Source of the DNA: Pantoea anthophila
Lineage (GTDB): Bacteria > Pseudomonadota > Gammaproteobacteria > Enterobacterales > Enterobacteriaceae
DNA length: 64,000 nucleotides
Assembly: GCF_006494375.1 (NCBI RefSeq)
Contig: NZ_VHIZ01000041.1
Span: forward strand, 7,927 to 71,926
Direction: 5' to 3'
Shown here: positions 38,139-47,542 of the stretch, piece after piece
Layout: each line of letters begins with the position of its first letter
How positions within the stretch are numbered: the first letter of the stretch is position 1
Position numbers and translations under genes: made by a program
Notes under the pieces: model-generated
Seen by the model: only the letters and a program-made list of their open reading frames with translations
Databases searched by the model: none
Told to the model about the DNA's origin: nothing

Positions 38139-40697
38139 TCAGTGCACCTGATAGCGTGGCTGATAGTCGCTGTTGTCGTTGTCAGGCTGGCTGGTGCAGA
38201 GCTGGGTCAGCGTCTGACTGCGGAACGGTATCACCTGAAAACGCTCGCCGGTGTTCACTATCTGGTAGAACTGCGGCAGGTTAAAGTTGATGAAGCTCGA
38301 CCCGTAGGTAAAGCGATCGTGCGAGGAGGAGTAGAACCGGCTGACGTCGCGCACCAGCTCCTCTTTGCTGCCTTCGCAGTGATGATAAACCTCAACCCGG
38401 TTGGACTCATCCAGGATATAGATATTGAAGCCCTGGTCGTCCGTCGTGTTCTCGAAAAAGAACTGAATAATGCCTTCGCTGGCATAGCCGTTGACCACCG
38501 GCGGCAGCGGCGTCTGGTTGGTTTCGACTTTGATCGATAGCCCGTGCAGCTTGTTATTGGAGATCGCGCCATAAAACTCTACCGCGTTTTCCAGCTTCTG
38601 CACGGAGACGCTCATGCGTTCAAAGAAGAGTCCCCAGGTCTGGCCAGCCATACGCAGCGCCTTGAAGCGGCCAGGCTCCTGACGCGTGCTGGAAAGGCGC
38701 AGCTCAATGCACTCGGACACCAGCTGCTGAACGCGCGTGCGAATCAGACCGCGCAGATGCTGGCTGTAGCAGAAGACCTCTACCGTGTCTGGCGGTGCGG
38801 CATCCTGGTGCATCTTGCCCAGAATGGTTTTCAGTCCCTCGATCATCGCCTGTTCACCACTGAAGTGCAGGGTTCGCACCTCATTCCAGGAGTTACGGTA
38901 GAGCAGGTCAATGCTGCCAATCAGACACTGCTGCTGCTGACCGAAGCTGAAGACATCGAGTTTGCGGAAGTCAAAATGCACCACCTGATTGCGGAAGGCC
39001 GCCGTCGGATCGTGCTCAAGGTTCACGATAATCGCCAGGTGCCGAATTTCGCACGGGCTGTAGAGCGCTTTGGGCGTCGGCGCAGGCAGGCGCAGCGGAA
39101 AGTGGCTGGAGACGTCGTTAACCAGCTCCTGCAGGCGCGCCAGATCGCAGGTGTCATTGCCTTTGATATGCAGCCGGGTTTTGCGGGTCAGCAGGCCATT
39201 AAACCACGCCCATGCCACCAGCTTGTTCAGATAGCGGTTATATTCCAGCGGCTGATGGCTGATGATCGAATCCATATCCGGCGCCTGATTATAGAGATAC
39301 CAGCCGGAGCGGTTGGCACGGCCAGGCGGCACATGAATAAAGGTCAGGTTCGGCTCAGAGAGATCGGGTGAAATCTGCGGGTTCACCAGCGTCACTTTGC
39401 CCGGCAGCGCCTCAAAGGCGGCATACAATTTACGGGTCAGCACGCCGATATCCTGCGGGCTGGCGCTCACGCTTAAATTGTTACGGCGGGCAAAGCGGAT
39501 CAGGTTGCGATAGCTCTGCATCATCGCATCCAGCAGTTCATTGTGGGCTTCACGCACGCGCTCGATTTTCCACCCGGCGCGGTTATCCAGGATAGCGAGC
39601 TTCTCGTCGTTCCAGCCCCACTCTTTCACCAGCTGCGATAAAATTTCGCGACGCCAGCCGCTGCGCTGCGGATGGTCGTCCGTGCTGAGCTTTTCGCACA
39701 CTTTAAGATAGAAACAGCGCCGCACCAGGTCGAGACGCGGCTGATCGTCGATGCTGGTCAGATAGTGCGTCACGCGCTCCAGCATCATGCAGTAAGGGTC
39801 CAGCCCGAAGCAGATGATTTCGCCATCGTGCAGACGCTGTTTAATGTCCATCGCCAGCAGCTGGGTGTTCGGGTATTCCCAGCTGTAGGCTTCCAGCAGC
39901 AGGGTCTTCAGCACCGCTTTATAGGGCGAATCGATGCTCTTATAGAGCTGCCACAGGCTGGCACCGAAATACTCTTCCGCCGACAGGGTGCCAAGGCCGC
40001 CCAGATCGAGCCACTCGTTAGGCGTCAGCACCCCTTTGGCATAGAGCGACATCACGTAATCGTCGTAGTGATGCTCCTCTTCGCCCGGCACCATATTCCA
40101 CAGGAGGCGTTTACCCGCCATACGCACCGCGGTGCGGTAAAACTCATCCAGCAGGAGAATGTGTTGCGTTGAGCCGCAATCTTCACCGCCCAGACTGCCG
40201 CTTTCGTTGTGACGGAAGCGGTTCTCGTCGATCAGGAAGAAGCTCACTTCCACGCCCATCGAGACGCACCACTTCTGCAGCAGCGTGCATTTGCGCTGCA
40301 GATTCAGCCGCTCTTCATTATCCAGCCAGGATTGATGGCAGACCCAGATATCGAGATCCGAGACGCTGTTCTGCCCGACAGAGGAGGTGCTGCCCATGGA
40401 GTAGATCGCCGTGATCGGCATTTCGCCTTTCGGCGCATCGGCATGGCGCAGGTCGCTGTCACCGGTGAGATCGGCCAGCAGCTGACGCTGGTTTTCATCA
40501 GGCGTGAAAAAGCTGATGCCATGTGGAACGTTACCTTCGAGGTAACCCGGCATCTGCGGATGTTGATAATGTAATAAGGTTGGCAGCAGACTGTAGACGC
40601 GCTGAAAAGCGGGTCCCATGGCAGCCAGCGCACGATCAACGCGCAGCTGGTTGATTGCATCCAGTCTCTGTTTCAGTGTCTCAATGTAGAGGTACAA
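38139..40697 (-). CDS. cyaA: Class I adenylate cyclase CyaA
   Basis: Makes cAMP from ATP; controlled by the phosphotransferase protein EIIA-Glc. Start is TTG at 40697 ([19 protein letters not shown]), the same rare start as E. coli, giving 852 residues (848 there); a frame continues upstream to 40799 without homologous sequence. The catalytic nucleotidyl-transferase motif [24 protein letters not shown] lies near residue 100; the C-terminal half is the regulatory part. A CRP site lies upstream, allowing feedback. Divergent from hemC. Confidence 0.97.
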   Translation of the reverse strand: MYLYIETLKQRLDAINQLRVDRALAAMGPAFQRVYSLLPTLLHYQHPQMPGYLEGNVPHGISFFTPDENQRQLLADLTGDSDLRHADAPKGEMPITAIYSMGSTSSVGQNSVSDLDIWVCHQSWLDNEERLNLQRKCTLLQKWCVSMGVEVSFFLIDENRFRHNESGSLGGEDCGSTQHILLLDEFYRTAVRMAGKRLLWNMVPGEEEHHYDDYVMSLYAKGVLTPNEWLDLGGLGTLSAEEYFGASLWQLYKSIDSPYKAVLKTLLLEAYSWEYPNTQLLAMDIKQRLHDGEIICFGLDPYCMMLERVTHYLTSIDDQPRLDLVRRCFYLKVCEKLSTDDHPQRSGWRREILSQLVKEWGWNDEKLAILDNRAGWKIERVREAHNELLDAMMQSYRNLIRFARRNNLSVSASPQDIGVLTRKLYAAFEALPGKVTLVNPQISPDLSEPNLTFIHVPPGRANRSGWYLYNQAPDMDSIISHQPLEYNRYLNKLVAWAWFNGLLTRKTRLHIKGNDTCDLARLQELVNDVSSHFPLRLPAPTPKALYSPCEIRHLAIIVNLEHDPTAAFRNQVVHFDFRKLDVFSFGQQQQCLIGSIDLLYRNSWNEVRTLHFSGEQAMIEGLKTILGKMHQDAAPPDTVEVFCYSQHLRGLIRTRVQQLVSECIELRLSSTRQEPGRFKALRMAGQTWGLFFERMSVSVQKLENAVEFYGAISNNKLHGLSIKVETNQTPLPPVVNGYASEGIIQFFFENTTDDQGFNIYILDESNRVEVYHHCEGSKEELVRDVSRFYSSSHDRFTYGSSFINFNLPQFYQIVNTGERFQVIPFRSQTLTQLCTSQPDNDNSDYQPRYQVH

Positions 40698-40790
40698 GAC
40701 GTTTCGCCTGATTGTCCCAGTGTTTAAGCACCCTGTTTCCCCGCTCTGCCGCTTATAAAAGTAAAAAAGTGGGCAGATAATTGCTGGAAA

Positions 40791-40806
40791 CGTGATCAAT
40801 CTAACA
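40791..40806 (-). promoter_or_regulatory. CRP site in the cyaA promoter
   Basis: On the minus strand TGTTAGATTGATCACG matches the CRP consensus in one full half-site (TCAC) and most of the other, and its flanks agree closely with the E. coli cyaA P2 repressor site (GTGTTAAATTGATCACG). The 317 bases between cyaA and hemC also hold the hem promoter, not defined here. Confidence 0.75.
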
Positions 40807-41014
40807 CCCGGCAGATTGACCGTAAAGAAAGTTGCGCTACTTAACAGTTTAGCACGTTCTTACCAGCTTCCCGCCTTTTCAGCACTGGTTCCCACGTGAT
40901 GGCTTGATAAACCGGGCCTGAAACCGCTCACAGGCCGTTTTCAATCCGTTGAAACTGACAGTATTCACCCAGAGATGATAGGATATTCAGTGAACGATAA
41001 AAATGGTTAACAGC

Positions 41015-41956
41015 ATGTTAGACAAAATTTTCAGAATTGCTACAAGACAAAGCCCGCTCGCATTATGGCAGGCACATTATGTACAGCAACGCCTGATGAG
41101 CGCCCATCCGGGACTGCGCGTTGAACTGGTGCCGATGGTCACCAAGGGTGACATTATTCTTGATACGCCGCTGGCGAAAGTCGGCGGTAAAGGGCTGTTT
41201 GTCAAAGAGCTGGAACTGGCGATGCTGGATGGCCGGGCCGATATGGCGGTGCACTCAATGAAAGATGTGCCGGTCGATTTCCCTGAAGGTCTGGGCCTCG
41301 TAACCATCTGCGAGCGCGACGATCCGCGCGATGCGTTCGTTTCTCATCATTATGACAGCCTGGACGCGCTGCCTCAGGGTGCTATTGTCGGCACCTCCAG
41401 CCTGCGTCGTCAGTGCCAGATTAGCGCTCGTCGCCCGGATCTAGTGATCCGCTCGCTGCGGGGCAACGTGGGCACCCGTCTGAGCAAACTGGATGCGGGT
41501 GAATATGACGCGATTATTCTCGCCGTTGCCGGGCTGAAACGTCTGGGGCTGGAAGATCGTATTCGTCAGGCCCTGCCTGCTGAAGTCTCCTTACCCGCCG
41601 TGGGCCAGGGCGCAGTCGGTATTGAATGCCGTCTGGATGACACCACCCTGATCGGCCTGCTGCAGGCGCTGAATCACGACGACACGGAAGTCTGTGTCAG
41701 AGCGGAACGCGCCATGAATACCCGTCTCGAAGGGGGGTGTCAGGTGCCTATCGGCAGTTTCGCCGTGCTGGAAGGCGATGAACTCTGGCTGCGCGGCATG
41801 GTCGGTGCACCGGATGGTCATGTAATGGTCAGCGGCGAGCGTCGTGGTCCGCGGGATCAGGCCCGCGAGATGGGCATTTCCCTGGCCGACGAGCTGCTGG
41901 ACGGTGGCGCCCGTGAGATTCTGCAGGACGTTTACCAGGGGCAGCCACCGGCATGA
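41015..41956 (+). CDS. hemC: Porphobilinogen deaminase HemC
   Basis: Polymerises four porphobilinogens to hydroxymethylbilane in haem synthesis. Start at 41015 ([20 protein letters not shown]) gives 313 residues as in E. coli; an ATG at 41003 is possible but lies outside the conserved start. The dipyrromethane cofactor cysteine is in [13 protein letters not shown] near residue 242. First gene of hemCDXY, overlapping hemD by four bases. Confidence 0.97.
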   Translation: MLDKIFRIATRQSPLALWQAHYVQQRLMSAHPGLRVELVPMVTKGDIILDTPLAKVGGKGLFVKELELAMLDGRADMAVHSMKDVPVDFPEGLGLVTICERDDPRDAFVSHHYDSLDALPQGAIVGTSSLRRQCQISARRPDLVIRSLRGNVGTRLSKLDAGEYDAIILAVAGLKRLGLEDRIRQALPAEVSLPAVGQGAVGIECRLDDTTLIGLLQALNHDDTEVCVRAERAMNTRLEGGCQVPIGSFAVLEGDELWLRGMVGAPDGHVMVSGERRGPRDQAREMGISLADELLDGGAREILQDVYQGQPPA

Positions 41957-42681
41957 CCATTCTGGTGACGCGCCCGGAACCCGCCGCGGCAGAGCTGGTG
42001 TCACGCCTGCATGCCCTTGGCAGGCAGGCGTGGAGCCTGCCGCTAATCGAGTTCGCACCGGGCGCGGACCTCCCCTTTCTGCCTCAGAAGCTCGCCGCCC
42101 TCCGCCCGGGCGACCTGGTTTTCATTCTTTCTCAGCAGGTTATTCACTACGCGCAGCACGCGATCAAAGCATGGCCCGGCGAGCTGGACTATTATGCAAT
42201 TGGTCGCAGCACTGCGCTGGCGTTTCACACCGCCAGCGGCCGGCAGGTAACATGGCCCCATGCTCATGAAACCAGTGAAGAACTGATTCAGCTGAATACG
42301 CTGCAGCAGATTGCCGGTAAACGTGCGCTGATCCTGCGCGGCGACCCCGGACGCGAATTGCTGGCAGAGACATTAACCCGGCGTGGTGCTGAGGTGACGT
42401 TTGCTGCCTGTTACCAGCGCTGTCAGAAGCATTACGACGGACCGGTCGAAGGCCGCCGCTGGCGCGATCGCGGCATCTCGGTACTGGTGGTCACCAGCGG
42501 TGAAATGTTACAACAGCTCTTTTCGCTGTTCCCCGCAGTCGATCGCGAGGAATGGCTGCTCAACTGCCGACTGATTGTCGTCAGTGAACGTTTGGCTACC
42601 CTGGCCGCAGGATTGGGTTGGCAGGATATTCAGGTAGCCGATGGTGCCGATAACGATGCGCTGCTGCGCGCGTTACGATGA
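41953..42681 (+). CDS. hemD: Uroporphyrinogen-III synthase HemD
   Basis: Closes hydroxymethylbilane to uroporphyrinogen III with ring D inversion. The 242 residues (246 in E. coli) begin [19 protein letters not shown] and contain two halves of the HemD fold; the family is weakly conserved, but VTRP at the start and [12 protein letters not shown] near 178 fit. Overlaps hemC by four bases and precedes hemX by 24. Confidence 0.92.
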   Translation: MTILVTRPEPAAAELVSRLHALGRQAWSLPLIEFAPGADLPFLPQKLAALRPGDLVFILSQQVIHYAQHAIKAWPGELDYYAIGRSTALAFHTASGRQVTWPHAHETSEELIQLNTLQQIAGKRALILRGDPGRELLAETLTRRGAEVTFAACYQRCQKHYDGPVEGRRWRDRGISVLVVTSGEMLQQLFSLFPAVDREEWLLNCRLIVVSERLATLAAGLGWQDIQVADGADNDALLRALR

Positions 42682-42705
42682 ACTTAACAATGGGATGTGC
42701 CACAT

Positions 42706-43839
42706 ATGACGGAACAAAAAGACTCCTCCGCCATGGTTGAAGAAACCACCCCAGCGGTCGACCGCTCTCTCTCCAGCAACGACACGCCTCCGCGCAATGC
42801 GAATAAGGGTGGCATGGCGCTGGGGGCAGTGGCGATCGTCATTGCGCTGGCGATGGGTGCAGGTTTATACCTTTACGGGAAACATCAGGCTGATTTACAG
42901 GCACAAACCAATCAGAAGCTGAGTGACCAGCTGAGTGCGCTGCAGCAGCAGGCCAGCAGCGACAAACAGCAGCTGACCCAGCAGCTGAGCGGCGCTGAAA
43001 CCGCACTGCAGACGGCACAGGCCCAGCAGAACGCGTCAGCCAAAGAGCTGGAAACCCTGCGCGAAAAAATGGCCGTGATTTCCGGCAATGACGTGCGCAG
43101 CTGGTTGCTGGCTCAGGCCGATTATCTGGTGAAACTGGCTGGCCGCAAGCTCTGGAGCGATCAGGATGTCACGACCGCCGCTGCGCTGCTGAAAAGCGCC
43201 GATGCCAGCCTGGCCGACATGAACGATCCCAGCGTAATGAACGTGCGTCGCGCCCTGACCCAGGACATCAGCAATCTCTCCTCCGTCACGCAGGTCGATT
43301 ATGACGGCGTGATCCTCAAGCTGAATCAGCTGTCGAACAACGTCGATAATCTGCGTCTGGCAGACAACGACAGCGATGATGCGCCGATGGACAGCGATGG
43401 CGGCGAACTGTCGGGTTCCGTGCGCGAGTGGCGTCAGAACCTGGTGAAGAGCTGGCACAACTTTATGGATGACTTTATTACCATCCGCCGCCGCGATAAT
43501 ACCGCCCAGCCGCTGCTGGCCCCGAATCAGGATGTCTATCTGCGGGAGAATATCCGCTCGCGTCTGCTGATCGCAGCGCAGGCTGTGCCGCGTCATCAGG
43601 ATGAGATTTACAAACAATCTATCGATACCGTCTCCGCCTGGGTTCGCGCCTGGTATGACACTAACGATGCGGCAACGAAAGCCTTCCTTGCCCAGCTGGA
43701 TGAGCTGAGCCAGCAGAACATCAATATGGATCTGCCTGACACGCTGGAAAGCCAGCCGTTGCTGGAACAGCTGATGCAGACCCGTGTGCGGAACCTGTTA
43801 GCTCAGCCCTCTGCCGCTGCCACTCAGCAGGGAGGCTAA
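42706..43839 (+). CDS. hemX: Uroporphyrinogen-III C-methyltransferase-like protein HemX
   Basis: Inner-membrane protein of the hem operon; despite the product name no methyltransferase motif is visible. The start ATG at 42706 ([17 protein letters not shown]) gives 377 residues (393 in E. coli). A short cytoplasmic N-terminus, one membrane helix ([22 protein letters not shown]), a Gln-rich coiled coil (about residues 65-130) and a periplasmic domain follow. Three bases separate it from hemY. Confidence 0.92.
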   Translation: MTEQKDSSAMVEETTPAVDRSLSSNDTPPRNANKGGMALGAVAIVIALAMGAGLYLYGKHQADLQAQTNQKLSDQLSALQQQASSDKQQLTQQLSGAETALQTAQAQQNASAKELETLREKMAVISGNDVRSWLLAQADYLVKLAGRKLWSDQDVTTAAALLKSADASLADMNDPSVMNVRRALTQDISNLSSVTQVDYDGVILKLNQLSNNVDNLRLADNDSDDAPMDSDGGELSGSVREWRQNLVKSWHNFMDDFITIRRRDNTAQPLLAPNQDVYLRENIRSRLLIAAQAVPRHQDEIYKQSIDTVSAWVRAWYDTNDAATKAFLAQLDELSQQNINMDLPDTLESQPLLEQLMQTRVRNLLAQPSAAATQQGG

Positions 43840-43841
43840 GC

Positions 43842-45038
43842 ATGCTTAAGGTATTTATCCTCTTTATCCTGCTGATTGCGGGCGTGGTACTGGGACCGAT
43901 GATTGCCGGTCATCAGGGCTATGTGCTGATTCAGACTGATAACTGGAATATCGAAACCAGCGTCACCGGGCTGGTGATTATCCTTATTCTCAGCCTGCTG
44001 GTGATTCTGGCCGTGGAGTGGCTGCTGCGTCGCGTGCTGCGAACCGGCGCACGCACCCGTGGCTGGTTTACCGGACGTAAACGCCGCCGCGCCCAGCGTC
44101 ATACGCAGACTGCGCTGATGAAGCTGGCGGAAGGTGACCACCGTCAGGCGGAAAAACTGCTCTCTAAAGATGCCGATCACGCGGATGTGCCGGTAGCAAA
44201 CTACCTGCTGGCTGCGGAAGCCGCGCAGCAGCGCGGTGATGAAGTGCGTGCCAATCAGCATCTTGAACGCGCGGCAGAGCTGTCCGAAAACAATACCATT
44301 CCGGTAGAAATTGCCCGCGCACGTATTCAGCTGGCGCGCAATGAAGATCACGCTGCACGTCACAGCATCGATCGTCTGCTGGAAGTGGCACCGCGTCATC
44401 CTGAAGTGCTGCGTCTGGCTGAACAGGCCTATGTCCGTACCGGCGCCTGGAGTGCGCTGCTGGATATTCTGCCTGCGATGCAGAAAGCGCAGGTCGGCGA
44501 CGACCTCCATCGCGACGCGTTGCAGCAGCAGGCCTGGCTGGGCCTGATGAATCAGGCGATGGCCGATCAGGGCAGTGACGGTCTGAAGCGCTGGTGGAAT
44601 ACGCTGAGCCGTAAGACCCGTCAGGATACCACGCTGCAGGTCGCCATGGCGGATCACCTGATTGAGTGCAACGATCATGACACCGCGCAGTCGATCGTGC
44701 TGGAAGGCCTCAAGCGTCATTATGACGATCGTCTGGTGCTGCTGATGCCCCGCATTAAAAGCGGCAATCCGGAAGCACTTGAGAAGGCCTTACGTCAGCA
44801 GATCAAACAGCATGGCGCAACGCCGCTGCTGCACAGCACGCTGGGACAGTTGCTGATGCGTCATGGAGAGTGGCAGCAGGCAGCGGATGCTCTGCAGCAG
44901 GCGCTGGCACAGCGTCCTGACGCATTCGATTATGCGTGGCTGGCGGATGTGTATGATCGTCTGCATCGTCCGGAAGAGGCCGCGAAGATGCGCCGTGAAG
45001 GCTTACTGCTGACGCTGAAAAATAATCCTGGCGCCTGA
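43842..45038 (+). CDS. hemY: Haem-operon TPR membrane protein HemY
   Basis: Inner-membrane protein of unclear role at the end of hemCDXY; in E. coli reported to associate with late haem enzymes. The 398 residues have two N-terminal membrane helices (MLKVFILFILLIAGVVLG and VTGLVIILILSLLVILAV) and a soluble domain with TPR repeats (about 95-390). It should not be confused with Gram-positive HemY, a protoporphyrinogen oxidase. A terminator follows at 45056-45079. Confidence 0.93.
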   Translation: MLKVFILFILLIAGVVLGPMIAGHQGYVLIQTDNWNIETSVTGLVIILILSLLVILAVEWLLRRVLRTGARTRGWFTGRKRRRAQRHTQTALMKLAEGDHRQAEKLLSKDADHADVPVANYLLAAEAAQQRGDEVRANQHLERAAELSENNTIPVEIARARIQLARNEDHAARHSIDRLLEVAPRHPEVLRLAEQAYVRTGAWSALLDILPAMQKAQVGDDLHRDALQQQAWLGLMNQAMADQGSDGLKRWWNTLSRKTRQDTTLQVAMADHLIECNDHDTAQSIVLEGLKRHYDDRLVLLMPRIKSGNPEALEKALRQQIKQHGATPLLHSTLGQLLMRHGEWQQAADALQQALAQRPDAFDYAWLADVYDRLHRPEEAAKMRREGLLLTLKNNPGA

Positions 45039-45055
45039 CAGGCGCAAAGCTAACT

Positions 45056-45079
45056 AAGCCGGGCTCGCCCGGCTTTTTT
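45056..45079 (+). terminator. Terminator of hemCDXY
   Basis: AGCCGGGC and GCCCGGCT form an eight-base stem with a two-base loop followed by six T. Confidence 0.88.
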
Positions 45080-45112
45080 GTGCCCGCAATCTGCCGCTCC
45101 TTCTCCTCAGGC

Positions 45113-45311
45113 AAAAAAAACACCTGCCAGTGGCAGGTGTAAGATCAGGTCGGTAAGACAACCGGGAGGTACCCGACTCAACGTGGTGTCTGGTAATCCT
45201 GTAAGGCTTTCGCGATACAGGCAGGCAGACAACAGGTACCTAAAATTGGCTCTGCATCATTCCCAGGTTTATGCAGCATCAGCAGACATAAGAGGTGGAA
45301 TGAGCATCTAC
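45113..45311 (-). ncRNA. glmZ: Small RNA GlmZ
   Basis: Hfq- and RapZ-dependent sRNA that activates translation of glmS (glucosamine-6-phosphate synthase). The 5' end GTAGATGCTCATTCCACCTC and the segment CATAAACCTGGGAATGATGC resemble E. coli GlmZ, as does the base-pairing region CACGTTGAGTCGGGTACC-TCCCGGTTGTC. It ends in a perfect eight-base hairpin (CACCTGCC/GGCAGGTG) with eight T. The position after hemY, reading toward it, is that of E. coli glmZ. About 199 nucleotides. Confidence 0.92.
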
Positions 45312-45322
45312 AGCAGGAGTAT

Positions 45323-45338
45323 TGCACAAGCCGTGCCA
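45323..45338 (-). promoter_or_regulatory. Sigma-54 promoter of glmZ
   Basis: On the minus strand TGGCACGGCTTGTGCA has the -24 GG and -12 GC elements at the required ten-base spacing, and its -12 element is twelve bases from the predicted GlmZ 5' end at 45311. Confidence 0.85.
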
Positions 45339-45367
45339 GATTGAAGGTTATTTTAAAAACTATTTTA

Positions 45368-45380
45368 AATCATTATGTTA
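45368..45380. promoter_or_regulatory. Possible IHF site upstream of glmZ
   Basis: AATCATTATGTTA fits the IHF core WATCAR-N4-TTR with one mismatch, in an A/T-rich stretch between the sigma-54 promoter and the GlrR sites, where IHF would bend DNA for activator contact. Confidence 0.5.
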
Positions 45381-45422
45381 TCGAAGATGCTGAGTGCTTC
45401 AGCGGAGCAGATGGCGGGTAAG

Positions 45423-45472
45423 TGTCGGTATCTGGCGACAGCAGAGACTTTCTCTGTCTCTGAACGGAGACA
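45423..45472. promoter_or_regulatory. Two GlrR activator sites of glmZ
   Basis: TGTC-N10-GACA occurs perfectly at 45423-45440 and at 45455-45472, the recognition sequence of the response regulator GlrR (QseF), which activates glmY and glmZ from sigma-54 promoters. They lie about 85-160 bases upstream of the promoter, a normal enhancer distance. Confidence 0.8.
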
Positions 45473-45648
45473 GCGAGCCCGGACTCTTTATGAATCTATA
45501 AATAACAATAACTTATTTGTCGGCAATTCACGACGCTAGCGATCCTGCTTCAGCAACCTTCTCTGACAACTGACTCACTCAAAGCGGGTAATCTGGCATC
45601 AAACAATACGCTAACGAGCACGCCGGCTCTCACCACAGTGCGGGCTTC

Positions 45649-45752
45649 AGGGAGTATACGCCTTTCGCAAAGACGCAAAAGACGCCATCCATGGCAGGCT
45701 CAGCGCGGGCCATCCCTGGCCCGCTATGCTTTGCTACAGGCGTATGCTCCCT
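45649..45752. repeat. Inverted-repeat-bounded intergenic element
   Basis: AGGGAGTATACGCCT at 45649-45663 and AGGCGTATGCTCCCT at 45738-45752 are inverted with one mismatch. Inside is a perfect hairpin, GCGGGCCATC-CCTGGCCCGC-like (45705-45724), whose core recurs at 18351-18368 and 18652-18671. No coding sequence is evident. The element looks like one member of a genome-wide non-coding family. Confidence 0.6.
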
Positions 45753-45860
45753 TCGCTTCACGTATGGCAGACGCATCAGATACTTACAAGGAAGCTTTGG
45801 ACTAATGACAGATCTAAACCCGGATGCATCTAACCACAGCGCATAAGCTCAACGCGCAGG

Positions 45861-46015
45861 GAACACGGTCAGAAGAGGAAAGCGTCCCGCCGCCCGGATA
45901 AAAACGCCGGGAGCGTTTTTGAACAACGCAACGCGTTGGCCCGTTTACGGGCGCACCTCATGGATGAGGTGCGTAATCGCGTGGGCCGAGCGGCCATGGA
46001 TGGCTTAAGCGACTT
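45861..46015. repeat. Multi-hairpin intergenic element
   Basis: AAAAACGC and GCGTTTTT (45900-45920) form an eight-base stem; CGCACCTCAT and ATGAGGTGCG (about 45952-45973) form a ten-base perfect stem around GG; GGCCCG/CGGGC (about 45938-45951) forms a third. No open reading frame is credible. The run from 45473 to 46131 otherwise shows no gene. Confidence 0.55.
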
Positions 46016-46131
46016 TCCGATCTGAACGTGTTACCTTCACAGGCTCGAACTGACAGCAACATGGTTACACCGCACCCACCCGGTCCGGCCCATATCTCCC
46101 GCAGACATTCAAATCCACTTTTCTACAGACG

Positions 46132-46158
46132 AAAAAAAACCTGTCTTTTCAGACAGGT
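46132..46158 (-). terminator. Terminator of the tRNA operon
   Basis: On the minus strand ACCTGTCT and AGACAGGT pair around GAAA and are followed by eight T, ten bases after the tRNA-Pro 3' end. Confidence 0.88.
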
Positions 46159-46167
46159 TTCTAAAAA

Positions 46168-46244
46168 TGGTCGGCGAGAGAGGATTCGAACCTCCGACCC
46201 ACTGGTCCCAAACCAGTTGCGCTACCAAGCTGCGCTACTCGCCG
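46168..46244 (-). tRNA. proM: tRNA-Pro (anticodon TGG)
   Basis: 77 bases folding as a cloverleaf, acceptor CGGCGAG/CTCGCCG, anticodon TGG in CTGGTTTGGGACCAG, T-loop GGTTCGAATCC, encoded CCA. Last gene of the operon. Confidence 0.96.
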
Positions 46245-46264
46245 ATTTTTTTAACTGTTTTGCC

Positions 46265-46351
46265 TGGTGCGAAGAGAGGGACTTGAACCCTCACGTCCGT
46301 TAAGACACTAACACCTGAAGCTAGCGCGTCTACCAATTCCGCCACCTTCGC
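46265..46351 (-). tRNA. leuT: tRNA-Leu (anticodon CAG)
   Basis: 87 bases with acceptor GCGAAGG/CTTCGC, anticodon loop CTTCAGG, a long variable arm and encoded CCA, typical of a class II tRNA. Confidence 0.96.
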
Positions 46352-46367
46352 GTATCCCAGCAAAATC

Positions 46368-46444
46368 TGGGGTGGCTAATGGGACTCGAACCCACGACAA
46401 CTGGAATCACAATCCAGGGCTCTACCAACTGAGCTATAGCCACC
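46368..46444 (-). tRNA. hisR: tRNA-His (anticodon GTG)
   Basis: 77 bases including the extra 5' G of histidine tRNA; anticodon loop ATTGTGATT, T-loop GGTTCGAGTCC, encoded CCA. Confidence 0.96.
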
Positions 46445-46541
46445 ACTGTACTTAATGTTACAAGTCAAAGACCTGCAGCATGTAAATCTTTACTGCCAAC
46501 CGCGGTAAATCAACCACCGAAGCTCATGCGCACAAACGATA

Positions 46542-46618
<77 letters not shown>

Positions 46619-46639
46619 GTAGCGCCGTTGCGGATGTGC

Positions 46640-46668
46640 ATACTAGAGATAAGCGCCCATCGTGTCTA
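46640..46668 (-). promoter_or_regulatory. Promoter of the tRNA operon
   Basis: On the minus strand TAGACA (46663-46668) and TAGTAT (46640-46645) are spaced 17 bases, followed by a GC-rich discriminator, as expected for a growth-rate-controlled tRNA operon. Confidence 0.6.
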
Positions 46669-46776
46669 GTGCTTTTTAAATAAAAAGGCGCGTTTGATTA
46701 CGCTTTGTGCATTTCGTCGACAAATAGTACATTTCCGCGCTCACCGTGCGTAAAAATGCGGCATTTATCAGCGATA

Positions 46777-47517
46777 TCAGAGATCGCCGCGCCAGTGATA
46801 GCGCAAATATTTAAGCAGTTTTAACTGCCTGCGCAGGCGGCTCGGCTGCCGAATCAGACGGTAGAGCCACTCCAGCCCCAGCCGCTGCCAGATTTTGGGC
46901 GCGCGCTTCACATGGCCGGTGAAGACGTCGTAGGTTCCCCCTACCCCCATATAAAGCGCATCCGGCCACTGTGCTCGGCACGCCAGCATCAGCAGCTCCT
47001 GACGCGGCGACCCCAGCGCCACGGTCACCAGCTTTGCGCCGCTGGCGGCAATCCGGGCAAACAGGGCATCCTGATCCGCTGGCGCAAAATAGCCATCCTG
47101 CGCCCCGACAATATTCACATTCCACTGACGACGCAGCTTCGCGCAGGTCTCATCCAGCACCTGCTGGCGACCACCCACCAGAAACACCGGCGTCCCTTCC
47201 CGCCCGGCACGTTCCATCAGCGCCTCCCATAAATCCGCGCCGGCAATACGCTGCACTGACGCCTGCGGATACTTTTTACGGATCGATCGCACAATGCTGA
47301 TGCCATCGGCATACGCATACTCCGCCTGCGCCAGCAGCGTGCGTAATCCCTCATCCCGCTCGGCGGTCAAAATCTTCTCCGCATTGATCGCCACCAGAAT
47401 GCCGCTGCGTACGCTCTGCGGCGGCATCAGAAAGCTCACCGCCGACGACATATTTTCGAAGCCATACAGGTCAACGCCGCGGATGCGGTACTGCGGCGTA
47501 TCCGTTAACTGTGTCAT
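46777..47517 (-). CDS. wecG: UDP-ManNAcA transferase WecG
   Basis: Adds N-acetyl-mannosaminuronic acid to lipid I of enterobacterial common antigen. GT26-family protein of 246 residues, E. coli length; [42 protein letters not shown] and [21 protein letters not shown] are family landmarks. Peripheral inner-membrane enzyme. Last gene of the ECA operon, 25 bases after wzyE. In E. coli yifK lies between it and argX; here they are neighbours. Confidence 0.95.
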   Translation of the reverse strand: MTQLTDTPQYRIRGVDLYGFENMSSAVSFLMPPQSVRSGILVAINAEKILTAERDEGLRTLLAQAEYAYADGISIVRSIRKKYPQASVQRIAGADLWEALMERAGREGTPVFLVGGRQQVLDETCAKLRRQWNVNIVGAQDGYFAPADQDALFARIAASGAKLVTVALGSPRQELLMLACRAQWPDALYMGVGGTYDVFTGHVKRAPKIWQRLGLEWLYRLIRQPSRLRRQLKLLKYLRYHWRGDL

Positions 47518-47542
47518 ATCTTCCGTTAATCCCAGAGGTTAA

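Noticed and set aside
46028..46303. A 91-codon plus-strand frame ending across the tRNA-Pro and tRNA-Leu genes
   Set aside because: It is antisense to tRNA genes; the RIRTSDP...NQLRYQ reading is the known false protein produced by translating tRNA complements.
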